Counted from the stretch's first letter, positions 49,625-60,501 are shown. The stretch: DNA of 64,000 nucleotides from Syncephalis fuscata (GCA_025786725.1 JAHLTZ010000011.1:558001-622000), one strand, 5' to 3'. Made by a program: numbers and translations. Notes: generated by a model from the sequence alone, not told the origin.

Positions 49625-50981
49625 AATACAAAAACATGGTCTGTAAGGATTATTATTAATAATACTGAACTAGTAGCTAATACTGAAATAAACGTTTTAT
49701 TGAAAAACAAATACAAACTACTAATGAAGCAACTATCAAAATAAATAAAGTGTAATGCAAATAAAAACGATTTAATTAATAAATAGTTTTAAATTTTAAA
49801 TTTTGATTAACAAATAAAACTAGTTTGGCTTATTTAGAGTGTTTTATATGTTAGATTTAACAATTAAACAATTCCGAATTACATGAAACTACTATTGATT
49901 TAGTAACTTGAATTAATTAGCTGGTGTATCAAACAAGAGTGAAGATATGCAAAATAATGTCGTCAACATGGAATTTGTTTTTGATAAACTAAAACAATTT
50001 ACTCGCAACATTCATTCCTAAATGCCACAACAGTCACTCTAATATTCTAATTTTAAAAGCCATGGAACGTGGCGAAAGAAGCTTAAAAGAGTGCTGTGAC
50101 GAATCATTTAAACCACTTGATTTGTATTAGATCTTATGATATTTGATTGCTTAATGCAATTTGGTAATTAAACAGCTATAATAGTCACGCATTTAACTAA
50201 ATATTTGTGTTATTGAAAGTGGAATTGAGTGGTGAGTATTATTGGTTATTAAACTATTTATTTATCATTATTATTGTACTGTACATATCTATACTGTATA
50301 CAATACTATATGGCCATCTATATCATTAATATTATAGATTATAAAACTATATTAATAAAAGCTAAAAGTCTGTTGCTAACTGTATTCTTTTGGTAGATTT
50401 GATTCATTAATCTTAGTTAATTGCTTACAGTATAGTTCCACTATCACTATTCACGTATCTAATTTGTCCATTTATTTTGTTTTATAATATTGTATGCTTT
50501 ATTGCCATGTTTTATTATCAAAGTGTCTTTATTCTAATTCCAGTATAATATTATTTGACTATATGATAATGATAGCTTTGCTACATCCATACCAATCTAT
50601 GCTTATAGCTTAGGCGATATAATTATACAAATTTTGTTATCAGTTTAACCATTTGATTGATAATTGTTGATTATTGAATGCAAATAGAACATGGTATAAA
50701 TATAGCAATTTGATTGTATATAGCTAAAATGAAACCACAAGTTTATTACTATAAATTTGCACAGTTGAATAGGGGCAACTAGATGCAAGCCTGTTGATAA
50801 AATAGTGATTCCATTGATTAAAGACTGGATAAACCGGAGCATTGGCCAAAACTTGATATATAAATAGACTGGACGGCGTAGTTGTCAAATGGTCTTGCTT
50901 TTCACCGAATATATACCTAAATTGTGTTGGACTAGTGGTTCAATTGCACTACCAATGCTAACGCCTTGAAACCATTGATTA
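49625..50981. other. 3' flank of the left micro-exon gene
   Basis: AT-rich sequence mirrored at 58503-59842. The part next to the micro-exon gene (about 50640-50981) is well conserved between arms and may be its 3' untranslated region. No gene seen. Confidence 0.45.
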
Positions 50982-53342
50982 TTCTGTATTTACAAATAAA
51001 AATATTACATGACATATAATTAATTTATAAGTTAGCAATATAAATGTTGCTTACAGCCTATTAATATTAAGTTGTTGGCGCACATAGTGGATTATATATA
51101 ATTAGTGAATAGTCGATTAACATATAATACAACTTACAATCTATTAATATTAAATAATTGGTATAATTATTAAAATTATGGTTAATGTATAGTCAGTTAA
51201 TATAAATATCACTTACCCCCTATTAATATTAAATAATTGGTACAATCAGTAAATAGCATAGTTAGTGTATAGTCAGTTAATATACAATGTCACTTACAAC
51301 CTGTTAATATTAAATAATTAATGCCATCATTAAATAACATAATTAACATATGGTCAGTTAATATACAATACAACTTACACTCTATTAATATTAAACAATT
51401 GGTACAATCAGCAAATAGCATAGTTAATTTATAGTCAGTTAATATACAATACAACTTACTTCCTATTAATATTAAATAATTAATACAATTAGTAAGTAGC
51501 ATAGTTAATTTATAGTCAATCAATATAAAATATCACTTACCAGCTATTAATATTGAATAATCGGTACAATCAATAAATAGTATAGTTAATGTATAGTCAG
51601 TTAATATACAATACAACTTACAAACTATGAATATTAAATAATTGATACAATCAGTAAATAGCGCGGTTAATGTATAGTCAGTTAGTATGCAATATAACTT
51701 ACAGTCTATTAATATTGTTATTTATATGCATAATACATGGTACATAATTAGTGCATAATCAGTTAATATATAATACAACTTACTGCCTATTAATATTAAG
51801 TTATTTATACGCATAATACATGGTACATAATTAGTGCATAATCAGTCAATATATAATACTACTTACAACCTATTAATATTAAGTTATTTATACGCATAAT
51901 ACATGGTACATAGTTAGTGCATAATCAGTTAATATATAATATTACTTACAAACTATTAATATTAAGTTATTTATACGCATAATACATGGTACATAATTAG
52001 TGCATAATCAGTTAATATATAATACAACTTACATGCTATTAATATTAAGAGCGTTATAGGCATAATACATGGTGCATAATTAATGCATAATCAGTTAATA
52101 TATAATACAACTTACGGTCTATTAATATTAAGTTATTTACACGCATAATACATGGTACATAATTAGTGCATAATCAGTTAATATATAATACAACTTACTC
52201 CCTATTAATATTAAGTTATTTATACGCATAATACATGGTAGATAGTTAGTACATAGTCAGTTAATATACAATACTAGGGGACGTTGCTAGCCCAGTTGGT
52301 AAGGCAGCGTCTCCCGAGCTGAAGGCTCCGGGTTCAAACCTCAGTTTGAATCAATCCTTAAGTGGAAAATCCCCCCTCCAGTTTTCTCTAGTTAACAAAT
52401 TGCAAACCAGAACCCAATAAGTAGGTCCGGAAACAAGACCTTGGCCAGAATAGCCGAGGAAAACCCAATTGGGACCAACTTCAAGAGAATAGTGCTGTGT
52501 AGCACCATTTAAAGGAAGATGGCCCCCGTGTAAAATCTATATGGACCAGATTTTGCGCAAAAACGTGGCAGTCCACCCGTTAAAAGTTTGGAAAAAGTCC
52601 AAATATAGTGGGAAGCAGCGCAAATTCTTTAATTATGCGCAGCGGGGGCTCACAAGCTCTTCAAAATAAAATAAAATAATATATAATACAAGGGGGACGT
52701 TGCTAGTCCAGTTGGTAAGGCAGCGTCTCCCGAGCGGGACGCTTCGTGTCCAAACTGTAGATTAAATCAATTCTTAAGTGGAAAATCCACCCCCAGTTTG
52801 CTTTAGTTAAACAATATGCAAACCAAAACCAGACAAGTAGGTCTGAAAACAAGACCTTGGCTAGAATAGCCAAGGAAAAACCAATTGGGGCCAACTTCAA
52901 GAGAATAGTGATGTGTAGCATAATTCAAAAGAAGATGGCCCCGTGTGGAATCTACATGGGCCAGATTTGCGTAACAACACGGCAGTCCACCCGTTAATTT
53001 GGAAAAGTCCAAAATAGTAGGAAGCAGCGCAAATTCTTTAATTATGCGCAGTGGGGGCTCACAAGCTTTTCAAAATATAATATAATACAACTTACATGCT
53101 ATTAATATTAAAAGAGTTGTACGTATAATACATGATACATAGTTAGTGCATGGTTAGCTAATATATAATCCAACTTACGGTCTATTAATATTAAGTTAGA
53201 AATACTGTTAGTAAATACTATTACATATTTATTGTCATTGAAACATACCACGACGAACCAAAGTTGGTTTAGCATCCACCATGGCTGTAGTGGCTATTAA
53301 AGTCACAACGACGGTGCAAATGACGGCAATGGAAAGTTTCAT
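50982..53342 (-). CDS. Micro-exon-array gene, left: secreted Cys-rich peptide precursor
   Basis: Exon 1 (53342-53249) encodes a signal peptide, MKLSIAVICTVVV..., then a short pro-part ending in Arg-Arg, and stops one base into the next codon. Seventeen exons of three bases follow, each between TAG/CAG and GTAAGT/GTAAGC; lowest coordinates 53179, 53096, 52199, 52116, 52033, 51950, 51867, 51784, 51703, 51622, 51541, 51460, 51379, 51298, 51217, 51138, 51055. The last exon starts at 50983 and supplies the stop codon at once. The 147-nt coding sequence thus spreads over 2.4 kb and 18 introns. In the phase set by exon 1 the array is open and predicts a mature peptide of 17 residues with four Cys in the pattern CC-X5-C-X2-C. 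The exon/intron reading is inference from splice-site consensus; no transcript was seen. Function unknown: signal peptide, effector or defence are all possible. Confidence 0.7.
52277..52680 (+). mobile_element. tRNA-derived SINE, copy A (left)
   Basis: About 400 bp. The head GGGGACGTTGCTAGCCCAGT with following TGGTAAGG and, downstream, GGGTTCAAACCTC resembles the A and B boxes of a tRNA gene (RNA polymerase III promoter). The tail is AAATAAAATAAAATAAT. It lies antisense to the micro-exon gene inside one micro-intron. It has no coding capacity and would depend on a LINE for movement. A short ATATAATAC-like duplication may flank it. Confidence 0.75.
52692..53080 (+). mobile_element. tRNA-derived SINE, copy B (left)
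   Basis: Second copy, about 80 percent similar to copy A, directly behind it in the same micro-intron. The B-box part is mutated (GTGTCCAAACTG). ATATAATAC occurs on both sides and may be the target-site duplication. It is nearly identical to the SINE at 56597-56978 in the right arm. Confidence 0.75.
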
Positions 53343-54837
53343 GGTGATGTTGATTTGTTAAGACAAACAAATAAGAGAGATAATAGAGTGTGGTTGATAT
53401 AAAGTAGAGTAGTGTGTGTTTAGCAAGAAGTAGAGTGTGATGAGGATATCGCAGTTGGTTGTGTATATTTTGTGGGCTATTTAAGCTTACGGCTATGCTG
53501 AGATGCCAGTATACTGTAGTATACAAGATATATCATTGATGTGTGATACAAACCAATAAAACAAGCCAATTAATGCTTTAAGGTGGGCGTGTAACAGTAG
53601 ATTTATGGCATAATAGAATGCTCCCAGTCTTGATTTTAACCTGTCCAGTCTTTACTTCAATCTGTTGGTCATTAGCGTAAGTACTGTAACGGTGTTCATA
53701 GTCCAGTACATATGGTAAAAATAGACATATAAGCCTGTATTTTTGTTACATGGTCTAACTATTTGGTCAAATAAGTATTTTGTTTGGCTTTGTAAAGCGA
53801 TAACGATGTACTTGCTGCCATTTCTACCGATTCGGTTCTCAATATCTGCATGCATACAGAATAGCACACAACACTGATACAAAAACAAGTTTAATGTATC
53901 AAAATGGGGCTTTAACACAAGTTTTTACTGCTATGTATAAATCAGCTGTAATTTTTAAATTAGAAAGTGTGTTGATTGGTACATGCATGCATTTTATTCG
54001 ACACTATGTCCATTGTTAGGGAGTAATCATTGTTTCGAATTCACGCTTGTTTTTGTACCAGTGTTGTGTGCTATTCTGTATGCATGCAGATATTGAGAAC
54101 CGAATCGGTAGAAATGGCAGCAAGTACATCGTTATCGCTTTACAAAGCCAAACAAAATACTTATTTGACCAAATAGTTAGACCATGTAACAAAAATACAG
54201 GCTTATATGTCTATTTTTACCATATGTACTGGACTATGAACACCGTTACAGTACTTACGCTAATGACCAACAGATTGAAGTAAAGACCGGACAGGTTATG
54301 CGCTGTTTTGTATGCATGCAGATATTGGGGACCAAGTCATTCAGTGGAAGCAACAGGAAAGACATCATTATTGTTTTCACAAAGCCAAACAACAATATAC
54401 TTGATTCCACCAACTAGTTAGACTATGTAACAAAAAATACAGAATAATGTACATGCCTCTATCGCATATGTACTGCTCATTGGGATTGCCGCGTCATCTG
54501 TGTAAATACCGAGAAAATTGAAGTAAAGGCTGGGCAGGTTAAATTCAAGACTGGTAAGCATGCTGTCACACCATGAATCTATTGGTACATGCGTACCGCA
54601 AATCATTAGTTCGATTGATTTATTGGTTCATATTACACATCAATAGTGTACCTCATACGCTACAGTATACTGCTATCTCAGCATAGCCGTAAGTTTAAAT
54701 AGCCCACAAAATATACACAACCAACTGCGATATCCTCATCACACTCTACTTCTTGCTAAACACACTCTACTCTCCACTCTATATCAACCACACTCTACTA
54801 TCTCTTTTTTTGTTTGTCTTAACAAATCAATATCACC
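53343..54837. promoter_or_regulatory. Bidirectional promoter region between the two micro-exon genes
   Basis: The two start codons (53342 minus, 54838 plus) face outward from this 1.5-kb region. Next to each ATG is the same CT/CA-rich leader (ATCAACCACACTCTA, TTTGTTTGTCTTAACAAATC) and, about 140 bp upstream, a TTTAAATA-like motif (54694-54701; the left copy is at 53478-53486). A block of about 250 bp with GTATGCATGCAGATATTG occurs at 53640-53890 (inverted), 54045-54297 and, diverged, 54298-54560. Open frames in it look accidental. Confidence 0.6.
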
Positions 54838-57800
54838 ATGAAGCTTTCCATTGCCGTCGTTTGCACCATTGTCGTGGCTTTGTGGCCAGTACAGCCATGT
54901 GGATGCTAACCAGCCTTAGTTCGCCGTGGTATGTTGCAATATCAATAATATGCCATAGTATCTGCTTATTAACAGTATTGCTAACTAATGGTGCTACTAG
55001 ATTGTAAGTTGTATTGCGTATAACTGTGACTGCTCACTAATTACATGTCATTCACTGTGTTCATCAACAACTTAATACTAATAGACGGTAAGTTCTATTA
55101 TATATCAATAGGGCATACACTAATTATGTGTCATGTACTGTATCCATTGACAACTTAATATTAGAGAGCTGTAAGTTATATTGTATATTAGTTGATTACT
55201 CACTAATTGCATGCTATGCACTATGTGTATCAACAACTTAATACCAATAGGCAGTAAGTGATATTGTATATTAATGACTTATAAACTAATTATACCATGT
55301 ATTGCGTGTATTAACAACTTAATGCTACAGTGAGTAAGTTGTATTGTGTATTAACTGACTGTGCTAATTGCATATCATGTATTGTGTACATCAACAATTT
55401 TTTATAATAGACAGTAAGTTGCATTCTATATTATTTATTCATTTATTTTGAAAAGCTTGTGAGCCCCCACTGCGCATAATTAAAGAATTTGTGCTGCTTC
55501 CTACTATTTTGGACTTTTCCAAACTTTTAACGGGTGGACTGTCACGTTTTTGCGCAAATCTGGTCCGTGTAGATTTCACACAAGGGCCATTTTTTTTTAA
55601 ATGGTGCTACACAGCACTATTCCCTTGAAGTTGGTCCCAATTGGGTTTTCCTCGATTATTCTGGTCAAGGTCTTGTTTCCGGACCTACTTTTGGGTTCTG
55701 GTTTGCAATTTGTTAACTAGAGAAAACTGAGGGAATCTCCACTTAAGGATTGATTTAATCTAAAGGTTGGGCGCGAAGCGTCCCGCTCAGGAGACGTCGC
55801 CTTGTCTATTGGGCTAGCAATGTATTCCTTCCCTATTTTATTTTATATTAACTGATCATATGCTAATTATACATCATGCACGTGTATACCAATAACCTGA
55901 TATTAATAGATTGTAAGTGATATTATATATTAAGTGATCATTGACTAATTATATATTATATGTTGTGTGTATCAATAACTCGATATTAATAGGCCGTAAG
56001 TATTATTATATATTAACTAATTGCTCACTGATTATATCCATGCACTGTGTGTATCAACAACTTGATATTAATAGATTGTAAGTTATACTGTGTGTTGACT
56101 AACTATACATTAATTATTGTATTTACTGATTGTACCTATTATTTAATATTGATAGGCCGTAAGTGATGTTGCATATTAACTGACTATACATTAATTATAC
56201 TATTTGTTAATGGTATTAATTATTTAATATTAATAGATGGTAAGTAGTATTGTATATTAACTGACTATACATTAACTATGCTATTTACTAATTGTACCAA
56301 CTGTTTAATATTAATAGGAGGTAAGTGGTATTTTATACTAACTAACTATACATTAATTATACTTTTTACTAATTGTACCAACTGTTTAATATTAATAGAA
56401 CGTAAGTTGTGTTGTGTATTAGTTGACTATAAATTAATCATACTATTTATTTATTGTATTGGTTATTTAATATTAATAGAAGGTAAGTTGTATTGTATAT
56501 TAAATTACTATACATCAACCATGCTATTTACTGATTGTATTGCTTATTTAATATTAATAGGATGTAAGTTGCATTGTATATTATTTATTCATTTATTAGA
56601 AAAGCTTGTGAGCCCCCACTGCGCATAATTAAAGAATTTGCGCTGCTTCCTACTATTTTGGACTTTTCCAAATTAACGGGTGGACTGCCGTGTTGTTGCG
56701 CAAATCTGGCCCATGTAGATTCCACACGGGGCCATCTTCTTTTGAATTATGCTACACATCACTATTCTCTTGAAGTTGGCCCCAATTGGTTTTTCCTTGG
56801 CTATTCTAGCCAAGGTCTTGTTTTCAGACCTACTTGTCTGGTTTTGGTTTGCATATTGTTTAACTAAAGCAAACTGGGGGTGGATTTTCCACTTAAGAAT
56901 TGATTTAATCTGAAGTTTGGACACGAAGCGTCCCGCTCGGGAGACGCTGCCTTGCCTATTGAGCTAGCAATTCCCCCTTGTATTATATATTAACTAACTA
57001 TATATTAACTATTGTTATTTAATGATTATACCAATTATTTAATATTAATAGCTGGTAAGTTTATTGTATATCAATTGACTGAGCTAATTACATGCTATTT
57101 GCTAATGATACCAATTATTTAATATTAATAGGCGGTAAGTGGTATTGTATACTAACTGACTATATACTAATTACACTATTTACTGATTGTATCAACTATT
57201 TAATATTAATAGTTTGTAAGTTGTATTGTATATTAACTGACTATACATTAACTATGCTATTTGCTGATTGTACCAATTGTTTAATATTAATAGATGGTAA
57301 GCGGTATTGTGTATTAACTGACTATACATTAACTGCTATTTACTGATTGTATCAATTATTTAATACTAATAGCCAGTAAGTGACATTTTATATTAACTGA
57401 ATATACATTAACTGCTATTTACTGCTTATACCAATTATTTGATGTAATAGTGTGTAAGTAATATTATACATTAATTGACTATATATCAACTATGTTATTT
57501 ACTGATTATACCAATTTTTTAATATTAATAGGCAGTAAGTGATATTGTATATTCCTTGACTATAAATTAACTGCTATTTATTAATTATACCAATTATTTA
57601 ATATGATAGGGAGTAAGTGATATTATACAGTAATTAGCTAAATATTAACTTTTATTTACTAATAATATTGATTATTTAATATTAATAGACAGTAAGTTGT
57701 ATTGTTTATTAACTAAACATACGCTAATTATATATTATGTACTGTATGAATAACAACATTATTAATAGGTGTAAGTAGCATTGTATATTAACTAACTATT

Positions 57801-58502
57801 AATTTTGCGATTTACTGATTGTATCAATAATTAATATTAATAGGCTGTAAGTTGTGTTGCATATCAACTGACTATGCATTAATTATATACCATGTATTGT
57901 GTGTATTAATAACTTAATATTAATAGCTTGTAAGTTATATTGTATATTGACTAGCTATTTACTAATTACATGCTATTTACTGTATCCATTAACCACTTAA
58001 TGTTAATAGCTAGTAGGTTGTGTTGCATATCAATATAACATGAGCTAATTATATACCATGTACTATATCTACCAACAACTTAATATAATAGGATGTAAGT
58101 GATATTGTATATTAATTAATTAATTACTAATTATATGTTATCCATCATGTGTACAACAACTTAATACAAATAGGCCGTAGGTAACATTTTATATTGATTA
58201 ATTACTTACTAATTGCATGTTATGCACCATGTGTACCAACAACTTAATATAATAGATGGTAAGTGTATTGTTATTAATTAATTAATTACTAATCACGTCT
58301 TATGCACCATGTGTACCAACAATTAATATTAATAGAATGTAAGTGTATTGTGTATTAATTAATTATTTACTAATTACATCTTATGCACCGTGTACCAACA
58401 ATTAATATTAATAGACTGTAAGTGCATTGTATATTGCTAACTTATAAATTAATTATATACATGTACTATCTTTATTTATAAATGCAGGGACCCACGTCAT
58501 AA
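54838..58502 (+). CDS. Micro-exon-array gene, right: secreted Cys-rich peptide precursor
   Basis: Exon 1 (54838-54928) matches the left gene's signal-peptide exon but lacks three single bases in short runs, so residues 17-29 read out of frame and hit a stop; the frame is regained before GTATGT. Then come 33 micro-exons starting at 55002, 55085, 55165 (6 nt), 55251, 55331, 55411, 55910, 55993, 56075, 56156, 56237, 56318, 56399, 56480, 56561, 57052, 57132, 57213, 57294, 57373, 57451, 57532, 57610, 57689, 57769 (2 nt), 57844, 57927, 58010, 58092, 58174, 58256, 58336 and 58415. The last exon begins at 58488 with a stop at 58500-58502. In the phase fixed by exon 1 the array has no internal stop over about 38 codons and predicts a peptide with Cys in the pattern C-X3-C-X-C-X11-C. 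Exon sizes sum to a multiple of three. The 2-nt exon may be a triplet with one base lost. No transcript evidence. Confidence 0.62.
55441..55838 (-). mobile_element. tRNA-derived SINE, copy A-like (right)
   Basis: Reverse-oriented SINE of about 400 bp inside the micro-intron between micro-exons 6 and 7. The head GGGCTAGCAATG-like end is at 55815-55838 and the tail next to 55441. Like the left copies it is antisense to the host gene. Confidence 0.7.
56597..56978 (-). mobile_element. tRNA-derived SINE, copy B-like (right)
   Basis: Reverse-oriented SINE between micro-exons 15 and 16. Almost identical to the left copy B at 52692-53080, although it sits at a different place in the array. Confidence 0.72.
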
Positions 58503-59842
58503 GAGCATTACATTGGTAGTGCAATCAAGCCACTAGTCCAATACAATTTAGGTATATATTCGGTGAAAAGCAAGACCATTTGACAACTACGCCGTCCAGT
58601 CTATTTATATATCAAGTTTTGGCCAATGCTCCGGTTTATCCAGTCTTTAATCAATGGAATCACTATTTTATCAACAGGCTTGCATCTAGTTGCCCCTATT
58701 CAACTGTGCAAATTTATAGTAATAAACTTGTGATTTCATTTTAGCTATATACAATCAAATTGCTATATTTATACCCATGTTCTATTTGCATTCAATAATC
58801 AACAATTATCAATCAAATGGTTAAACTGATAACAAAATTTGTATAATTATATCGCCTAAGCTATAGCATAGATTGGTATGGATGTAGCAAAGCTATCATT
58901 ATCATATAGTCAAATAATATTATACTGGAATTAGAATAAAGACACTTTGATAATAAAACATGGCAATAAAGCATACAATATTATAAAACAAAATAAATGG
59001 ACAAATTAGATACGTGAATAGTGATAGTGAACTATACTGTATGCAATTAACTAAGATTAATGAATCAAATCTACCAAAAGAATACAGTTAGCAACAGACT
59101 TTTAGCTTTTATTAATATAGTTTTATAATCTATAATATTAATGATATAGATGGCCATATAGTATTGTATACAGTATAGATATGTACAGTACAATAATAAT
59201 GATAAATAAATAGTTTAATAACCAATAATACTCACCACTCAATTCCACTTTCAATAACACAAATATTTAGTTAAATGCGTGACTATTATAGCTGTTTAAT
59301 TACCAAACTGCATTAAGCAATCAAATATCATAAGATTTAATACAAATCAAGTGGCTTAAATGATTCGTCACAGCACTCTTTTAAGCTTCTTTCGCCACGT
59401 TCCATGGCTTTTAAAATTAGAATATTAGAGTGACTGTTGTGGCATTTAGGAATGAATGTTGCGAGTAAATTGTTTTAGTTTATCAAAAACAAATTCCATG
59501 TTGACGACATTATTTTGCATATCTTCACTCTTGTTTGATACACCAGCTAATTAATTCAAGTTACTTAAAGCAATAGTAATTTCATGTAATTCGGAATTGT
59601 TTAATTGTTAAATCTAACATATAAAACACTCTAAATAAGCCAAACTAGTTTTATTTGTTGATCAAAATTTAAAATTTAAAACTATTTATTAATTAAATCG
59701 TTTTTATTTGCATTACACTTTATTTATTTTGATAGTTGCTTCATTAGTAGTTTGTATTTGTTTTTCAATAAAACGTTTATTTCAGTATTAGCTACTAGTT
59801 CATATTATTAATAATAATCCTTACAGACCATGTTTTTGTATT
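58503..59842. other. 3' flank of the right micro-exon gene
   Basis: Mirror of 49625-50981. The first ~350 bp are conserved between arms and may be a 3' untranslated region. No gene seen. Confidence 0.45.
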
Positions 59843-60232
59843 TTATTTTTGAGTTGTATTTGCCGCTAGTAGATTGTTGGCAGTCTTTTTGACAAATAAA
59901 ACACGATTGGAATTGCTGTTGATATTACTATAACTAATTAAATTATGTAAATAAAGCTTCAAATTAAAATTTTTGTATTTATTGTAATTAAGTTTTTTCT
60001 TATCAGGCATTTTTAGCCTTTCAAAAATTTCCAATTGTACTTTGACTCTCATAATTTAAATCCTCAAAGCAAAATTAGCTCCAACTGAAGTTAATGCTAT
60101 TATGTACAAAAAACATTGCTACAATGTTTCCATTTGATTACTTTGAAATTCACGAGACCAATCATTGTTGTTGTTGGCTATGCGTAAAAAGCTTGATAGA
60201 ATATTAATAAAAGCCATTGATCGCAATTCCAT
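59843..60232 (-). pseudogene. Degenerate ORF with internal stops, right arm
   Basis: Mirror of 49235-49624. It shares the internal TAG after METL and has an extra in-frame TAA (ATTTAAATT instead of ATTCAAATT). Further amino-acid changes show that it is no longer constrained. Confidence 0.4.
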
Positions 60233-60363
60233 GTCGTTTCGCTGTTGTTATTGCTGCTACTACAACAGTGTGATTTCTTGCGACTGAATGATCTTTTCTA
60301 TTTTCTAATATTTTAATATTGTATTATGGGAGATTTACCATGTAAGATACTCGTCTAGGGTGA

Positions 60364-60501
60364 CAAAAAGGTAGGACGACTAGCATTTCTGATGTTCACC
60401 ATTGTCTTGAGCATTCTTGGTATCGACTTGTAGGTGCAGATGCTTTGCCGACCATCGATGAAGCAAATCTACCTCCACCATATGCAATAATGATAGGCTA
60501 A
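60364..60501 (+). pseudogene. Short conserved open fragment (HSWYR motif), right arm
   Basis: Mirror of 48966-49103, with the same 46 open codons. No complete gene around it. Confidence 0.4.

Larger units (their letters stand above)
51001..53181 (-). repeat. Tandem array of ~81-83 bp intron/micro-exon units, left
   Basis: Seventeen units, spaced 79-83 bp apart except where SINEs interrupt. Each has TTAATATTAATAG, a variable triplet, then GTAAGTTGTATTATATATTA and a conserved middle (read on the minus strand). Units from 51720 to 52260 are almost identical in their introns, yet their triplets are ACT, GCA, GTT, TTT, CAT, ACC and GGA. Confidence 0.92.
47115..53890. repeat. Large inverted repeat, left arm
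   Basis: Pairs with 54045-62362 in inverted orientation. The outer part (47115-50983) matches 58488-62362 almost base for base, with scattered substitutions and small indels. The inner tandem arrays have diverged in unit number, and the innermost part (53250-53890) matches 54045-54928. The arm begins about 15 bp after the NPR3 stop codon. Confidence 0.9.
54929..58487 (+). repeat. Tandem array of ~80 bp intron/micro-exon units, right
   Basis: Thirty-three units, each with TTAATATTAATAG (or a close variant) before a triplet and GTAAGT after it, spaced 75-86 bp except across two SINEs. A conserved inner part TTAACTGACTATACATTAAC and TTTACTGATTGTACC may include the branch point. Units are more diverged than in the left array. 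Confidence 0.92.

Noticed and set aside
51290-51523. Open frame on the minus strand within the left array (and similar frames at 56278 and 57092)
   Set aside because: It runs straight through splice sites of three repeat units and repeats the same Leu/Tyr/Cys/Asp words; it is translation of the tandem repeat.
52703-53012. Open frames inside the SINE copies (also 56574-56924)
   Set aside because: They occur only where the SINE has no stop by chance, differ between copies, and SINEs do not encode proteins.
50982-53342. Recursive splicing sites instead of true micro-exons
   Set aside because: Classical recursive sites are AG|GT with no exon between. Here three bases are kept in nearly all units. 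I could not fully exclude stepwise removal of the whole array, so this remains the main alternative.
53652-54283. Paired open frames of 78-88 codons on both sides of the palindrome centre
   Set aside because: They lie in the promoter block, are broken in the third copy of the block (54298-54560), and have no domain or splice context.
51001-58487. Reading the ~80-bp arrays as a plain minisatellite or a CRISPR-like array
   Set aside because: A CRISPR array would have constant repeats and spacers of about 30 bp, not three variable bases between splice consensus sites, and the organism is eukaryotic. A plain minisatellite would not place the only strongly variable bases exactly between AG and GTAAGT in nearly every unit.
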